DNA of 64,000 nucleotides, taken from Gammaproteobacteria bacterium. GTDB lineage: Bacteria; Pseudomonadota; Gammaproteobacteria; Pseudomonadales; Azotimanducaceae. Shown here one piece after another: positions 52,968 to 61,221 of the stretch (position 1 is the first letter of the stretch; each line of letters begins with the position of its first letter). The notes beneath the pieces were generated by a model. The model searched no databases. It saw only the letters and a list, made by a program, of their open reading frames with translations, and was not told the DNA's origin. The stretch covers positions 587,721-651,720 of the forward strand of contig JAPOXV010000026.1 of NCBI GenBank assembly GCA_026706935.1. The letters run 5' to 3'. Position numbers and translations under genes: made by a program.

Positions 52968-54146
52968 ATGAGTCGTACTATCCGCGGTAAAGTTGCGGTC
53001 GTTGGGTTAGGCGAAACACAGTATTACAAACGCGGTCAATCACCCGATGCGGAATTCAAGCTGGCGTTGAAAGCAATCATCTCAGCATGTGCGGACGCTG
53101 GCATTTCGCCAAAGAAAGTCGACGGGTTCGCATCGTTTTCGAATGATCGAAGCGACCCATCTCGCCTTGCGGCAGCACTAGGCTGTGATGACTTGCGTTT
53201 TGCAAACATGCAGTGGGGCGGCGGTGGCGGTGGAGGTTCTGGCGCGATCGCGAACGCAGCGGCTGCGATTGCGACGGGTATGGCTGAATGCGTGATCGTA
53301 TTCCGTGCGTTGGCACAGGGACAGTTCGGTCGTTTCGGTCAAGGACCTCGTAGTAACACGACGTCAGGCGCAGGGGCATTCACAGTGCCTTACGGTTTGA
53401 TGTCACCCGCGCAGTCATTTGCCATGAAGGTCAATCGCTTCATGCATGACCACGATGTCAAACAGGAAGCACTTCGAGCCATTTCGCTAGCTTCGTACCA
53501 TCATGCACAAAACAATCCGCGCGCAGTTATGCACGGTCGGCCGCTTGACGAAGCGAAATACGACGAATCGCGATGGATCGTGGAACCGTTCCACCTATTT
53601 GACTGCTGTCTGGAAAACGACGGTGCAGCCGCGATGTTGCTTGTTTCGGCCGAACGAGCGAAGGACTTTCCGAACAAACCGACATATATCTTGAGCGCAC
53701 TTTCAGGCTCACACTACCGTGCTGGCGCGTCCGCACATAACACCCCCGACTATGCAACATCCACATTTAAGACCACAGTCCCGAGGTTGTATGACATGGC
53801 AGAGCTGGGTCCGAAGGATGTGCAAGTGGCGCAGGTGTACGAGAACTTCACCGGTGGTGTGCTAATGAGCATCGTTGAACATGGGTTCTGTGAACCCGAC
53901 GCTTGTAACGAGTTCTTTACCAAGGAAAACCTTATTGCGCCCGATGGCGAATTACCGACCAACACCAGCGGCGGAAATCTTGCAGAATGCTATATGCATG
54001 GGTTGGGCTTGAATATTGAAGCCGTTCGCCAGTTGCGTGGTGAATCCACGAATCAAGTGAAAAATGTCGATGTATCTCTTGTTGCATCAGGTCCGATGGT
54101 GACGCCAGTGAGTTCCTCGATATTCGGATCGGAGGCAACACTGTGA
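52968..54146 (+). CDS. Thiolase-fold protein (Ltp2/SCP2-thiolase-like) without the nucleophilic cysteine
   Basis: About 392 residues; ATG 52968 is preferred over 52962 because TGAGGT lies seven bases before it. KVAVVGLGETQYYKRG opens the thiolase fold. At the position of the usual N-terminal active cysteine there is a run of glycines (MQWGGGGGGGSGAIANA), so ordinary thiolysis is unlikely. The C-terminal half has AQVYENFTGGVLMSIVEHGFC and LPTNTSGGNLAE. Cysteine-less members paired with a DUF35 protein (Ltp2 with ChsH2) act as retro-aldolases on CoA thioesters of branched or steroid side chains. It overlaps the DUF35 gene by four bases. Confidence 0.85.
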   Translation: MSRTIRGKVAVVGLGETQYYKRGQSPDAEFKLALKAIISACADAGISPKKVDGFASFSNDRSDPSRLAAALGCDDLRFANMQWGGGGGGGSGAIANAAAAIATGMAECVIVFRALAQGQFGRFGQGPRSNTTSGAGAFTVPYGLMSPAQSFAMKVNRFMHDHDVKQEALRAISLASYHHAQNNPRAVMHGRPLDEAKYDESRWIVEPFHLFDCCLENDGAAAMLLVSAERAKDFPNKPTYILSALSGSHYRAGASAHNTPDYATSTFKTTVPRLYDMAELGPKDVQVAQVYENFTGGVLMSIVEHGFCEPDACNEFFTKENLIAPDGELPTNTSGGNLAECYMHGLGLNIEAVRQLRGESTNQVKNVDVSLVASGPMVTPVSSSIFGSEATL

Positions 54147-54583
54147 GCTATTTGAATCCAGGATTGCCTGTACCGGTCGCCGCACCAGATGGTTTAGATA
54201 CGCCCTTTTGGGAAGCCGCCGCAAACGGCGTACTCATGTTGCAGGTTTGCGAGGATTGCGGTTACCACCAATGGGGTCCTGAATGGGTGTGCCACCAATG
54301 CCACAGCGAAAACGTTTCGTTCAAGGAGATTGAGCCCCGAGGACGAATTTACAGCTATGAACGCGTGTGGCATCCAGTTCATCCAGCATTGAATGAACAA
54401 GGTCCTTATTTAATCGTGCTGGTTGAGTTTCCGAATTACAACAACGCACGAATGGTCGGTAATCTACTCGGTGATCCGGAACAAGAAGTGGTTATAGGGG
54501 CATCGGTTGAAGCAGTTTTTGAGCACCATCGAGACAACGATCCGGCATACACATTGATTCAGTGGCAGATCGCCGCCGACTAA
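54143..54583 (+). CDS. DUF35 OB-fold / zinc-ribbon acyl-CoA-associated protein
   Basis: A 146-residue protein starting at GTG that overlaps the thiolase stop. The N-terminal rubredoxin-like zinc ribbon has CEDCGYHQWGPEWVCHQCHS (two CxxC knuckles, about residues 33-52), followed by the helical linker and OB-fold (RGRIYSYERVWHP, VLVEFPNYNNARMVGNLLG). Such proteins form heteromeric complexes with thiolase-fold partners and supply a CoA-binding platform. With the MaoC hydratase divergent next door it completes a hydratase/aldolase side-chain-shortening module. Confidence 0.9.
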   Translation: MSYLNPGLPVPVAAPDGLDTPFWEAAANGVLMLQVCEDCGYHQWGPEWVCHQCHSENVSFKEIEPRGRIYSYERVWHPVHPALNEQGPYLIVLVEFPNYNNARMVGNLLGDPEQEVVIGASVEAVFEHHRDNDPAYTLIQWQIAAD

Positions 54584-54595
54584 CGAGAGATTGTG

Positions 54596-55774
54596 CTAGT
54601 CTACGGACGGCCGCTCTGCATCTTCAGGTAACGAAGTCGTCGGCAATTCTGCGTAATTCCGCTTCATTGCGGGATCCGCCGCCGCGAGCTCCTTTAAGCT
54701 ATTCCATGCGTGGGCGTGCAAAGTAGCTCCTCTAACGCTTGATAGGTATTCACTAAACTCAGGGGGTGGGGACTCACCGGCGGCTGCTCTTTCAGCGACC
54801 AAATCCAGTAGTTGCTGTTCTTTTTCGTTGATTGGCAATGCGACTGGGTCTGATCGCCCACCGGCTAACGATTGTGCAAAGAAAGCAAACATTTCCTTCA
54901 TCCGCCTCTGCATGGTTACTCCCACGTGGTCGGCCCATCGAACCAAGTGATACTCGTGTCTTATGTCTTTGTCCCATAACACGCGGTGCAAGAACTCGGT
55001 TCCATCGTGCAAATTGAGATAGTCTTCGTCCCCACACTCTAAGTAAATATTCAATCCACTTTCACGGATGGTCTCTGCATTGTCGTGTGCCAGACGAACT
55101 GGATTGTCGGATACGCTCAGTGACGGTGCGGGTCCGCGTGTCCATGTATTGCGTGTGAAGTTTGGTAACTCCGAAAGTGTCGGTTCAATGGAAGGTTCCA
55201 TCGCGCCAACCGCGAGAAATCGTGTCGGATTCCGGAACGCACTCTTGAGCGAGCCGTAACCACCCATCGAGATGCCCCCGATCATGACGCCTTCTCGATC
55301 GGTTCGTGTGTTGTAGCGCGACGCCATAGCTTCGGGTAATTCAGATTCGATAAAAGTCTCCCATGAACCTAAGAATCCGCTAAACGGTGAGGTTGAGAAA
55401 GAGACGAACACCATTGGTGGAATCACGCTATCGCCAAAAAACTCATCGATATACCGTTTGGTTTGTACTAACTGCTGTCGGTCGCCACCCCCTCCATGCA
55501 ACCAAATAACCAACGGGAGCGAAGCATCACTCTCGCGATCGAATCCAGGCGGTAGTAAGGCTGACATAGAGACGTTTGCACCAATGGTGTTAGATTCCAA
55601 CTCGAAGAGTTCGACCGAAGCACCACCCTCAATGGTTTCGTTCGACAATTCTGACGCAAACAATGTACTTGGCTGTAGCACGACTACCGTAACAAGCGCA
55701 ATCAGGGGCGCTCTGCATCGGCATGAAGTCTCAGCGAGTATTTGTTTGAACATGAGTATCGAGTAGCTTGACAA
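54596..55774 (-). CDS. Secreted esterase of the esterase D / feruloyl esterase type
   Basis: A 392-residue alpha/beta hydrolase with an N-terminal signal peptide (APLIALVTVVVLQPSTLFAS); ATG 55774 or the internal ATG at 55753 may start it. LPLVIWLHGGGGDRQQL is the oxyanion region and GGISMGGYGSLKSAF (serine about 169) the nucleophile elbow. YLECGDEDYLNLHDG supplies the acid and RWADHVGVTM the histidine. The C-terminal 90 residues are a helical extension. It probably cleaves acyl esters of carbohydrates or similar compounds in the periplasm. It is convergent with the DUF35 gene. Confidence 0.85.
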   Translation of the reverse strand: MSSYSILMFKQILAETSCRCRAPLIALVTVVVLQPSTLFASELSNETIEGGASVELFELESNTIGANVSMSALLPPGFDRESDASLPLVIWLHGGGGDRQQLVQTKRYIDEFFGDSVIPPMVFVSFSTSPFSGFLGSWETFIESELPEAMASRYNTRTDREGVMIGGISMGGYGSLKSAFRNPTRFLAVGAMEPSIEPTLSELPNFTRNTWTRGPAPSLSVSDNPVRLAHDNAETIRESGLNIYLECGDEDYLNLHDGTEFLHRVLWDKDIRHEYHLVRWADHVGVTMQRRMKEMFAFFAQSLAGGRSDPVALPINEKEQQLLDLVAERAAAGESPPPEFSEYLSSVRGATLHAHAWNSLKELAAADPAMKRNYAELPTTSLPEDAERPSVD

Positions 55775-55890
55775 CTTGAGAAGGATAGTAGCTCCTTCGA
55801 TTCACTTTCTCGTTCAGGTCCGACATAGAGTGTCGCTCGCTGGATACGGCGAGGCGCAAATTCGTGCATGCAAGTTTCGGTTCGTTGAAG

Positions 55891-55907
55891 GGCACAGATC
55901 GTGTGCC
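55891..55907. terminator. Hairpin between the esterase gene and the envelope-motor operon
   Basis: GGCACA (55891-55896) pairs with TGTGCC (55902-55907) around a five-base loop. It lies 65 bases beyond the stop of the last operon gene on the minus strand and is the only clear stem in this gap, so it may mark the end of that transcript. No T-run follows. Confidence 0.4.
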
Positions 55908-55971
55908 TCTGAGGAACGGACTATGACTGAACGGCAGATCGCGTGACCCGCGTCCTCGTCATTCTGAAGTA

Positions 55972-56967
55972 CTAACTAGGTGGTCGTTGAAGCTGCCTTT
56001 CTGCTAAGGGAAGCGCTAGAAATGCACCCCCATGTCTCTGCGTGAGTTCGTGCATTAGTACAGAGAAGCGCAATGGCGACCAAGTTAAGCCCGGATCGTT
56101 CTCAAATCCGAATGCGTGAATTCGCAAAGTTCCTTCTGCGACATTTGCCGCGGAGACGACTTGATCGATACTCCTTATATACTCGTCAAGATCTTCTGAA
56201 CCCGAAAAATCGTCACCAAAAATGAACAGCGCTATCTTCTTCTGAGGGTCGTATAGGTCACGAAGTGCGACTTTAATTCCTTTTGCAGGGCTGCTCGTGG
56301 AGAAGGCACGCCAAGTCTTGAGGCGGGAAAGAGCGCGCTGACGAAGTTGCGGGGAGTCGTCTAACCAACGTTTGCGGAATGTCCTATAGAGATAGCCGCC
56401 TTCATCGCTGAGGATTTGAAATCCCTTCATCTCTGGATAGAGTGACAGAACTCCCTCGACTTCCTCTGTAACTTGGTACCAGATCGAACGCATACTCAGG
56501 GACGTATCGATCACGAATACGACGTACTCAGAATCTACGGGAATACCAGCGTATTCGCTTGCTGTAGTGCTAATCGCATCTTGCGCTCTGGAGCGCAACG
56601 TTTCTATCGCTGACTCGGTTGCAACCGTGCGACTTTCTAAGCGGTTAAGTTCTGCAGATGTAGACGCGATAGTGTTCCGAACTTGCGTAGTTCTTGCGTC
56701 TCTATCACTCGATTGCTCACCGAGTCGCGATAGTAGCTCACGGTTTTGCTCAATCTCACGTGCTAGCGCATCGATCTCGCTTTCAAGTGTTTGGTCTTGT
56801 AATACGAGCTGACTGTAGTCGACATTTTCGGGTTCAGAATCGGCTAAGACGCCAAGCTGCCCGATGGGCAGAATCAGCACGAGAAGCACGATCGCGCCGA
56901 ATGCACACGCGATCACGTCTAGAAAACTGACGGTTGCGCCGCCGGGTCGGTCGTCTTCTCTTTTCAC
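55972..56967 (-). CDS. Single-TM, coiled-coil, VWA-domain protein B (ExbD/MotB-like anchor motif)
   Basis: Start chosen at GTG 56967 (MKREDDRPGGATVSFLDV), which overlaps the preceding stop by four bases; 331 residues. A membrane helix (about 14-41) begins with SFLDVIACAFGAIVLLVLI. D17 occupies the place where ExbD/TolR/MotB proteins carry the proton-accepting aspartate. A coiled coil (about 50-130) leads to a von Willebrand A domain with the MIDAS sequence DTSLSM (D154-M159). It shares the SFLDVxxCxxGA motif with the protein encoded just upstream, so the two are paralogues. It is the last gene of the operon. The likely topology is a short cytoplasmic tail with the VWA domain in the periplasm. 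Confidence 0.8.
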   Translation of the reverse strand: MKREDDRPGGATVSFLDVIACAFGAIVLLVLILPIGQLGVLADSEPENVDYSQLVLQDQTLESEIDALAREIEQNRELLSRLGEQSSDRDARTTQVRNTIASTSAELNRLESRTVATESAIETLRSRAQDAISTTASEYAGIPVDSEYVVFVIDTSLSMRSIWYQVTEEVEGVLSLYPEMKGFQILSDEGGYLYRTFRKRWLDDSPQLRQRALSRLKTWRAFSTSSPAKGIKVALRDLYDPQKKIALFIFGDDFSGSEDLDEYIRSIDQVVSAANVAEGTLRIHAFGFENDPGLTWSPLRFSVLMHELTQRHGGAFLALPLAERQLQRPPS

Positions 56968-58100
56968 GAGGTAGGCCACCCGGGTACCGGCGTTAATAGG
57001 CGGCCTCCGTGAGTGGCCGCAAGTTCCCAATAACCATGAACGGCGTTGCTGTCTCCATCAAGTGGATACAGTACGACGTCAATTCGTATCCCTCGTAAGT
57101 CGCGGCGAGTGGATCTCAGCGCGTTATCAAAGATGTTCTTGCGACATTGCGGCGAGATTAGTGGCACCTGGCCCGCTTGAGCTCGCGGACATCCTCGGAT
57201 TCGATTAAGAGAGGTATTACCGGGTAGCGTCGGATAGCCATCTGTAACGAGTATCACTTGAGCAGGTGATGGGCTTATGCCCGCGACTGTAGTGAGTGCC
57301 GTTTTTAGATCCGTCGGTCCCTGAGGAATAAGGTCAATTAGTAGCGTTTCGACGTGATGTTGTGCAGAAGCAGCGTCGCGTTTAGTTTCCCATTGCGGAA
57401 TCAGCACACCGGTGATTGGATTGCCTTGGGAATCGTGTACGGCATCACCGTAGGTCAAGACTTGATAAGAAGCCCCCACTGGCAGGCGATCGACGATCCA
57501 TTTTGCCGCGCCTCGTGCTGAGACCCACTTCTCAGCGCGCAGTTGGATCTGCGCGTTCGACGCACGGAGGCGGATGATCTCGACGAGACTTGAACTTAGC
57601 ATGCTGGCAGAGGAATCTAGCAAGACCACAACTCGGTCGTTGTTGACCATAAGACCGGTCAGATGCTGTTGGGACGCGATTTGCTGCGCCTCTTCCGCTT
57701 CACGTTGCTGTTCCGCTGCGCCAGCAGCAAGTGCCTGCCGCGCGTTGCTTAACGCGACACGTTGTTGCTGTACTTCGCGTAACAAATCGGTAAGTCGAGT
57801 CGCCTGTAATCGCGAAACCGATGACTTCGCATCGTCTTGTGCAGTGAGAGTGACTATTTGTCGTTGGGTTTCGTCAGCGACGCGTTCTAATTCAATTTTT
57901 CTCTCAGTCTTCGTTGCAATAAGCTCTTGTATCTCGGTTATGTGCTCGATAAGAAAACCCGTTGCGTCGATTTCTGCGACTGTCTCTCCGTGCTTAACGA
58001 CAAGCAATAGCAAGACGGCGGCACCGAGACCGCAGCAGAGTACGTCGAGAAAACTGAGTCCGAACGCAACGACGGATTGTCGTTTAACTGTGCGACTCAT
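56964..58100 (-). CDS. Single-TM, coiled-coil, VWA-domain protein A (ExbD/MotB-like anchor motif)
   Basis: A 378-residue protein. A short basic N-terminus precedes a membrane helix (about 13-36, FGLSFLDVLCCGLGAAVLLLL) with D19 in the SFLDV motif. A strong coiled coil follows (about 50-148: TERKIELERVADETQ, QQRVALSNARQALAAG, EEAQQIASQQ). The VWA domain has MIDAS residues DSSASM (D162-M167) and a further motif ILVTDGYPTLPGN. It begins 17 bases inside the end of the MotA/TolQ gene, so the proton channel subunit and this protein are translationally coupled, like motA-motB or exbB-exbD pairs. I infer a stator-like or force-transducing partner. Confidence 0.82.
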   Translation of the reverse strand: MSRTVKRQSVVAFGLSFLDVLCCGLGAAVLLLLVVKHGETVAEIDATGFLIEHITEIQELIATKTERKIELERVADETQRQIVTLTAQDDAKSSVSRLQATRLTDLLREVQQQRVALSNARQALAAGAAEQQREAEEAQQIASQQHLTGLMVNNDRVVVLLDSSASMLSSSLVEIIRLRASNAQIQLRAEKWVSARGAAKWIVDRLPVGASYQVLTYGDAVHDSQGNPITGVLIPQWETKRDAASAQHHVETLLIDLIPQGPTDLKTALTTVAGISPSPAQVILVTDGYPTLPGNTSLNRIRGCPRAQAGQVPLISPQCRKNIFDNALRSTRRDLRGIRIDVVLYPLDGDSNAVHGYWELAATHGGRLLTPVPGWPTS

Positions 58101-58941
58101 CGTCCGCAGGTAGCTGCGTGGGGTGTTCTTGCGCCTTCGCGACGGCGGTTAGCTTTCCAATAAGATCAGCTGCTATGAATCGTTTGTAGTTAGCCACAAG
58201 GCGTTCCTCGCGACCTTGCAGTAAATAGGAAGCTAACATAAGTAGGAGACTGATGAAAAGCGCACAGAACGTTGAGTTAAACGCCACACCGAGGCTATTC
58301 GCAACTCCGGTTATATCTCCCGCTAACGCTTCATCCGCGCGACCGAGTGCTTCGCCGATACCTCTCACCGTGCCGAGGAAGCCAACGGAAGGGATTGCCC
58401 AAAGGATGTACTTATTGAGACTGAGCTTCGCGTCAAGTTGCTCCAAATAAACATCGCAAGCTGCCGCGCCAATGTCGCTTGCTTCCTTAAACTGTGAAAT
58501 AGGTCTGCGCGGTTCAAGCGTATTGAGGACGGTCTCGACGACGCCAAGTAACTGTAAATGCGGCGCACTTTGAAGCTTTACTGCGACATCGTTGCGCAAC
58601 TCTGCTAACACGTCGTCATTGAATGCCGTCTTATTTCTCAGATCGAGGAAATCAGTCTTGAGCAAATGTGGTTCGTCCATGAATAGTTGATAGCGAAACA
58701 GCCAGAGCCAAGCACACCACAAACCCAAAATAACGCAGATTTCTTGTTCAGGGTCCTTGAGAATGATGGAAAGTGTTCTAGGAGGTGGTTCGCCTTGTTC
58801 TTGGGCGATGTAGAGCAATTGAGAAGCGCTCGGATCGATCCAGAACATGTAGACTAAATGGACGAGAACCCCACTGATCAGTAATCCCAGGATATCCACG
58901 ACCATACTGTTGTTGATGGCAAATCTTGCGAGTGCTTTCAC
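58084..58941 (-). CDS. MotA/TolQ/ExbB-family proton channel subunit
   Basis: A 285-residue inner-membrane protein. Predicted helices lie at about 12-34, 69-90, 178-200 and 222-250. The family core is visible: YILWAIPSVGFLGTVRGIGEALG (the P-x-x-G-x-L-G-T-V motif) and GVANSLGVAFNSTFCALFISLLLML in the last helix. Such proteins form pentamers that conduct protons around two single-TM partners. The next two genes encode single-TM proteins with an aspartate in the helix, which completes the expected set. The cytoplasmic loop between helices 2 and 3 is about 90 residues. Confidence 0.9.
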   Translation of the reverse strand: MKALARFAINNSMVVDILGLLISGVLVHLVYMFWIDPSASQLLYIAQEQGEPPPRTLSIILKDPEQEICVILGLWCAWLWLFRYQLFMDEPHLLKTDFLDLRNKTAFNDDVLAELRNDVAVKLQSAPHLQLLGVVETVLNTLEPRRPISQFKEASDIGAAACDVYLEQLDAKLSLNKYILWAIPSVGFLGTVRGIGEALGRADEALAGDITGVANSLGVAFNSTFCALFISLLLMLASYLLQGREERLVANYKRFIAADLIGKLTAVAKAQEHPTQLPADDESHS

Positions 58942-58963
58942 GATTGCTCAGCGTATTCGTGAG

Positions 58964-59248
58964 TTAGATGTCTTGAGGTAGATCAATGTTCGCATGGGCT
59001 CTAATCCTTTCCTTGAGCTCCAGTGGTTTTAGGTCCGTTGCTTGGCGGTTCGGGGTTTTATTTCCTGTGGGCTCTGGTGTAGGCTCTTTCTCGACGGATG
59101 AATTTGTTGATTTGCTCGCCTGAACATTTTCTGCAGTTTGTTCAAGACGTTTTGGTTCGTCATCATGTAGGTTTTCGTCGGCACTTATTAGCGCTGCACC
59201 TAATAGGCACACACCGATTAACGCGTTCTTTGGCTTCAATAGATCCAT
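58964..59248 (-). CDS. Small secreted or periplasmic protein of unknown family
   Basis: A 94-residue protein. A hydrophobic N-terminus (ALIGVCLLGAALISA, about residues 9-23) looks like a signal peptide. The rest is polar, acidic and rich in T, E, P and K, with no recognisable domain, and is probably disordered until the C-terminal 20 residues (LELKERIRAHANIDL). Its start overlaps the stop of the PEGA/FGE-like gene by 13 bases, and the proton channel gene follows 22 bases later. Position argues for a small accessory subunit of the same complex. Confidence 0.65.
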   Translation of the reverse strand: MDLLKPKNALIGVCLLGAALISADENLHDDEPKRLEQTAENVQASKSTNSSVEKEPTPEPTGNKTPNRQATDLKPLELKERIRAHANIDLPQDI

Positions 59249-61221
59249 CGAGCTATCCTGAAACCAAGTGCGGAACGCTTGCCCGTTTCAAAATCACGGA
59301 AACTTACGGAAACCTCGTCAATCGCGTGTGTTTCGTAATTTGAACCTTTTACAACATTCGCGAACCCGGTTTCTGGACCTAAGTAATCGGGTCCACCGTT
59401 CGTTACACGACGTATTTGATAGTAGTCGTGCGTCCATTCACTTACGTTACCCGTCATGTCGTAAAGCCCATTGACGTTCGCTGAGTAGGAAGCAACTGGA
59501 CCGACGTTTTCATGGTTGTCCATAAAGTTATCGAAATGACGTGATTTGACGGTTGATGTCTCGCGCCCTGCGAGGTTTCCGAAGCCAATGGGAATCGTTT
59601 GAGACCTTCCCCATTCAAAAGGTTCGAGGACGAGGTTCGCACGCCAATCGAACCCAGCACCAGTTTCCCACTCGGCTTCAGTGGGTAGACGAAAGCCGAG
59701 CGAAGAGACATCGATAGCTTCGACGACATCGTTCGCATTAATTCGGTAGAAAGGTTGCAAATCGTGCTGCGCGCTTAGCCAATTGCAGTATTTGACGGCA
59801 TCTGTCCAAGACACGTCCGTGACCGGATGTTTACCTGATCCTTGAACGTTACTCTGAAATAGCTTGTAAGCGTCAAATGTGACCTCGGTCGCACCAAGAT
59901 AGAACGGTCGCGTAAGCGCGATTGGAATGGAATCGACGTGCTCGCTATCGATGACTCTTTGGTAACTGAGGGGCGGAAATTTGATCAATGCAAGACCGCC
60001 AGTTACAGTGAGTTGTTCCGGCGCGAAGTGATACGCGTGGGCGGACGGTTCAAGTAATTCAAATGAAAAAGATTGACTTGAACCATGGTCTGCTGACACA
60101 GTTCTCGATTGGGAAGCGAGACCATCGCTACGAGCTTCTATTACGTCTCCAGGGTAGACGTCGAGCGTCATGGGTGGTGTTCCCGATTGAATCCCATTTA
60201 GGAACAAGGTCGCATTCGGGCTAGCCTGAACCTTAACTCGAATCGTTTCTTGTTCAAAGTCGATCGTCTGAGAGATGTCTTTACTAATTTCAGGTGAAAG
60301 GACCGCTCTGTGTTCCCTAAAACCGGGTTTACGTACTACCAGTTCATACGAGTGTCCGGGACGTAGCGGAAAGGACGTGCTACTCTCGCCCATAAATAAA
60401 CCGTCTAGTAGGATCGATGCATTACTCGGATTGGTTGCGATCGTCGTAGTGATCAATGAAGGTACAAGCTCGACAATACCGAGATCGCGGGAGTCACCAC
60501 GTTCTAAAGTGATGTCTATGCTTCTGGTGTCGTAGCCTGGCGCGGCGATATGGAGTTGAGCCGAAATAGCGGGAACACCCCCATCGAACCTACCTTGTCC
60601 GAGTGTTGTATCGGCTAGTTTGATCGTTGCCGATTGCGGCTTCGTATTCACACGTAGTAATGCTTGGTATGCCGATAGGTCGACGAAGATTTCTTGAGTA
60701 TTGCCGAAGCCTTCGATTTCTACCGCGTACGCCGCGAGTTGAGTATCCCCACGCATGACCGCAACTACGTGACGTCCCTGCCCCAACTCGATGTCTTCTA
60801 GTCGAGTTTGTAATGCGCCGTCAATATGGATTGAAACTGGGAATTCTCGCGTGACTGTTACGTCAAGATATCCCGGAAGGGGATGAAGCTCGATGGGAAA
60901 AACGCGTCGCTCTGATTGGCGTTCGAACGCGACTGATTCGCTTGCATATCCAGGACTACTTAGCTCGTACGTCGCTTCATCAGAAAATACAAGGACACGA
61001 TTGAACATCGCGAGTGCACTTCCCTGTTGACGCTCGATCGAATACGAGGATTCGATTTCACTCGGACCGACGGAATACTCGAATATTTCGCCGAACGAAA
61101 GTAGCCCGATCGGAAGTAATAAGACTACCGCGACGACGAAGACGATTCCGACCGTGGTTAGACGCTCTCGTCGCAGAGATTGAGTGCCGAAATCGTTATC
61201 TGACGGGTTCGTTTCTGTCAA
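59236..61221 (-). CDS. Membrane-anchored PEGA-repeat protein with catalytically degenerate FGE/SUMF1 domain
   Basis: A 661-residue protein with one N-terminal membrane helix (about residues 22-42). About four PEGA-like beta-sandwich units follow, between roughly 115 and 410 (for example SILLDGLFMGESSTSFPLRPGHSYELVVRKPGF). The C-terminal 250 residues are a formylglycine-generating-enzyme fold: FYLGATEVTFDAYKLF, PVTDVSWTDAVKYCNWLS, GFRLPTEAEWE and DMTGNVSEWTHDYY. The paired active-site cysteines are absent; the end reads SVSFRDFETGKRSALGFRIA. It is therefore more likely a binding or structural module, as in GldK/GldJ-type SUMF-fold proteins. It overlaps both neighbours (four and 13 bases). Confidence 0.85.
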   Translation of the reverse strand: MTETNPSDNDFGTQSLRRERLTTVGIVFVVAVVLLLPIGLLSFGEIFEYSVGPSEIESSYSIERQQGSALAMFNRVLVFSDEATYELSSPGYASESVAFERQSERRVFPIELHPLPGYLDVTVTREFPVSIHIDGALQTRLEDIELGQGRHVVAVMRGDTQLAAYAVEIEGFGNTQEIFVDLSAYQALLRVNTKPQSATIKLADTTLGQGRFDGGVPAISAQLHIAAPGYDTRSIDITLERGDSRDLGIVELVPSLITTTIATNPSNASILLDGLFMGESSTSFPLRPGHSYELVVRKPGFREHRAVLSPEISKDISQTIDFEQETIRVKVQASPNATLFLNGIQSGTPPMTLDVYPGDVIEARSDGLASQSRTVSADHGSSQSFSFELLEPSAHAYHFAPEQLTVTGGLALIKFPPLSYQRVIDSEHVDSIPIALTRPFYLGATEVTFDAYKLFQSNVQGSGKHPVTDVSWTDAVKYCNWLSAQHDLQPFYRINANDVVEAIDVSSLGFRLPTEAEWETGAGFDWRANLVLEPFEWGRSQTIPIGFGNLAGRETSTVKSRHFDNFMDNHENVGPVASYSANVNGLYDMTGNVSEWTHDYYQIRRVTNGGPDYLGPETGFANVVKGSNYETHAIDEVSVSFRDFETGKRSALGFRIARWIY

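Noticed and set aside
56964-58941. Zorya-type phage defence (ZorA/ZorB) as an explanation of the channel and VWA genes
   Set aside because: No OmpA-like peptidoglycan-binding partner, helicase or nuclease is present; the partners carry VWA domains and the neighbours are envelope proteins.
59236-61221. Formylglycine-generating enzyme activating the sulfatase at 3070
   Set aside because: The C-terminal FGE-like domain lacks the paired catalytic cysteines and is fused to PEGA repeats, so maturation activity is unlikely.
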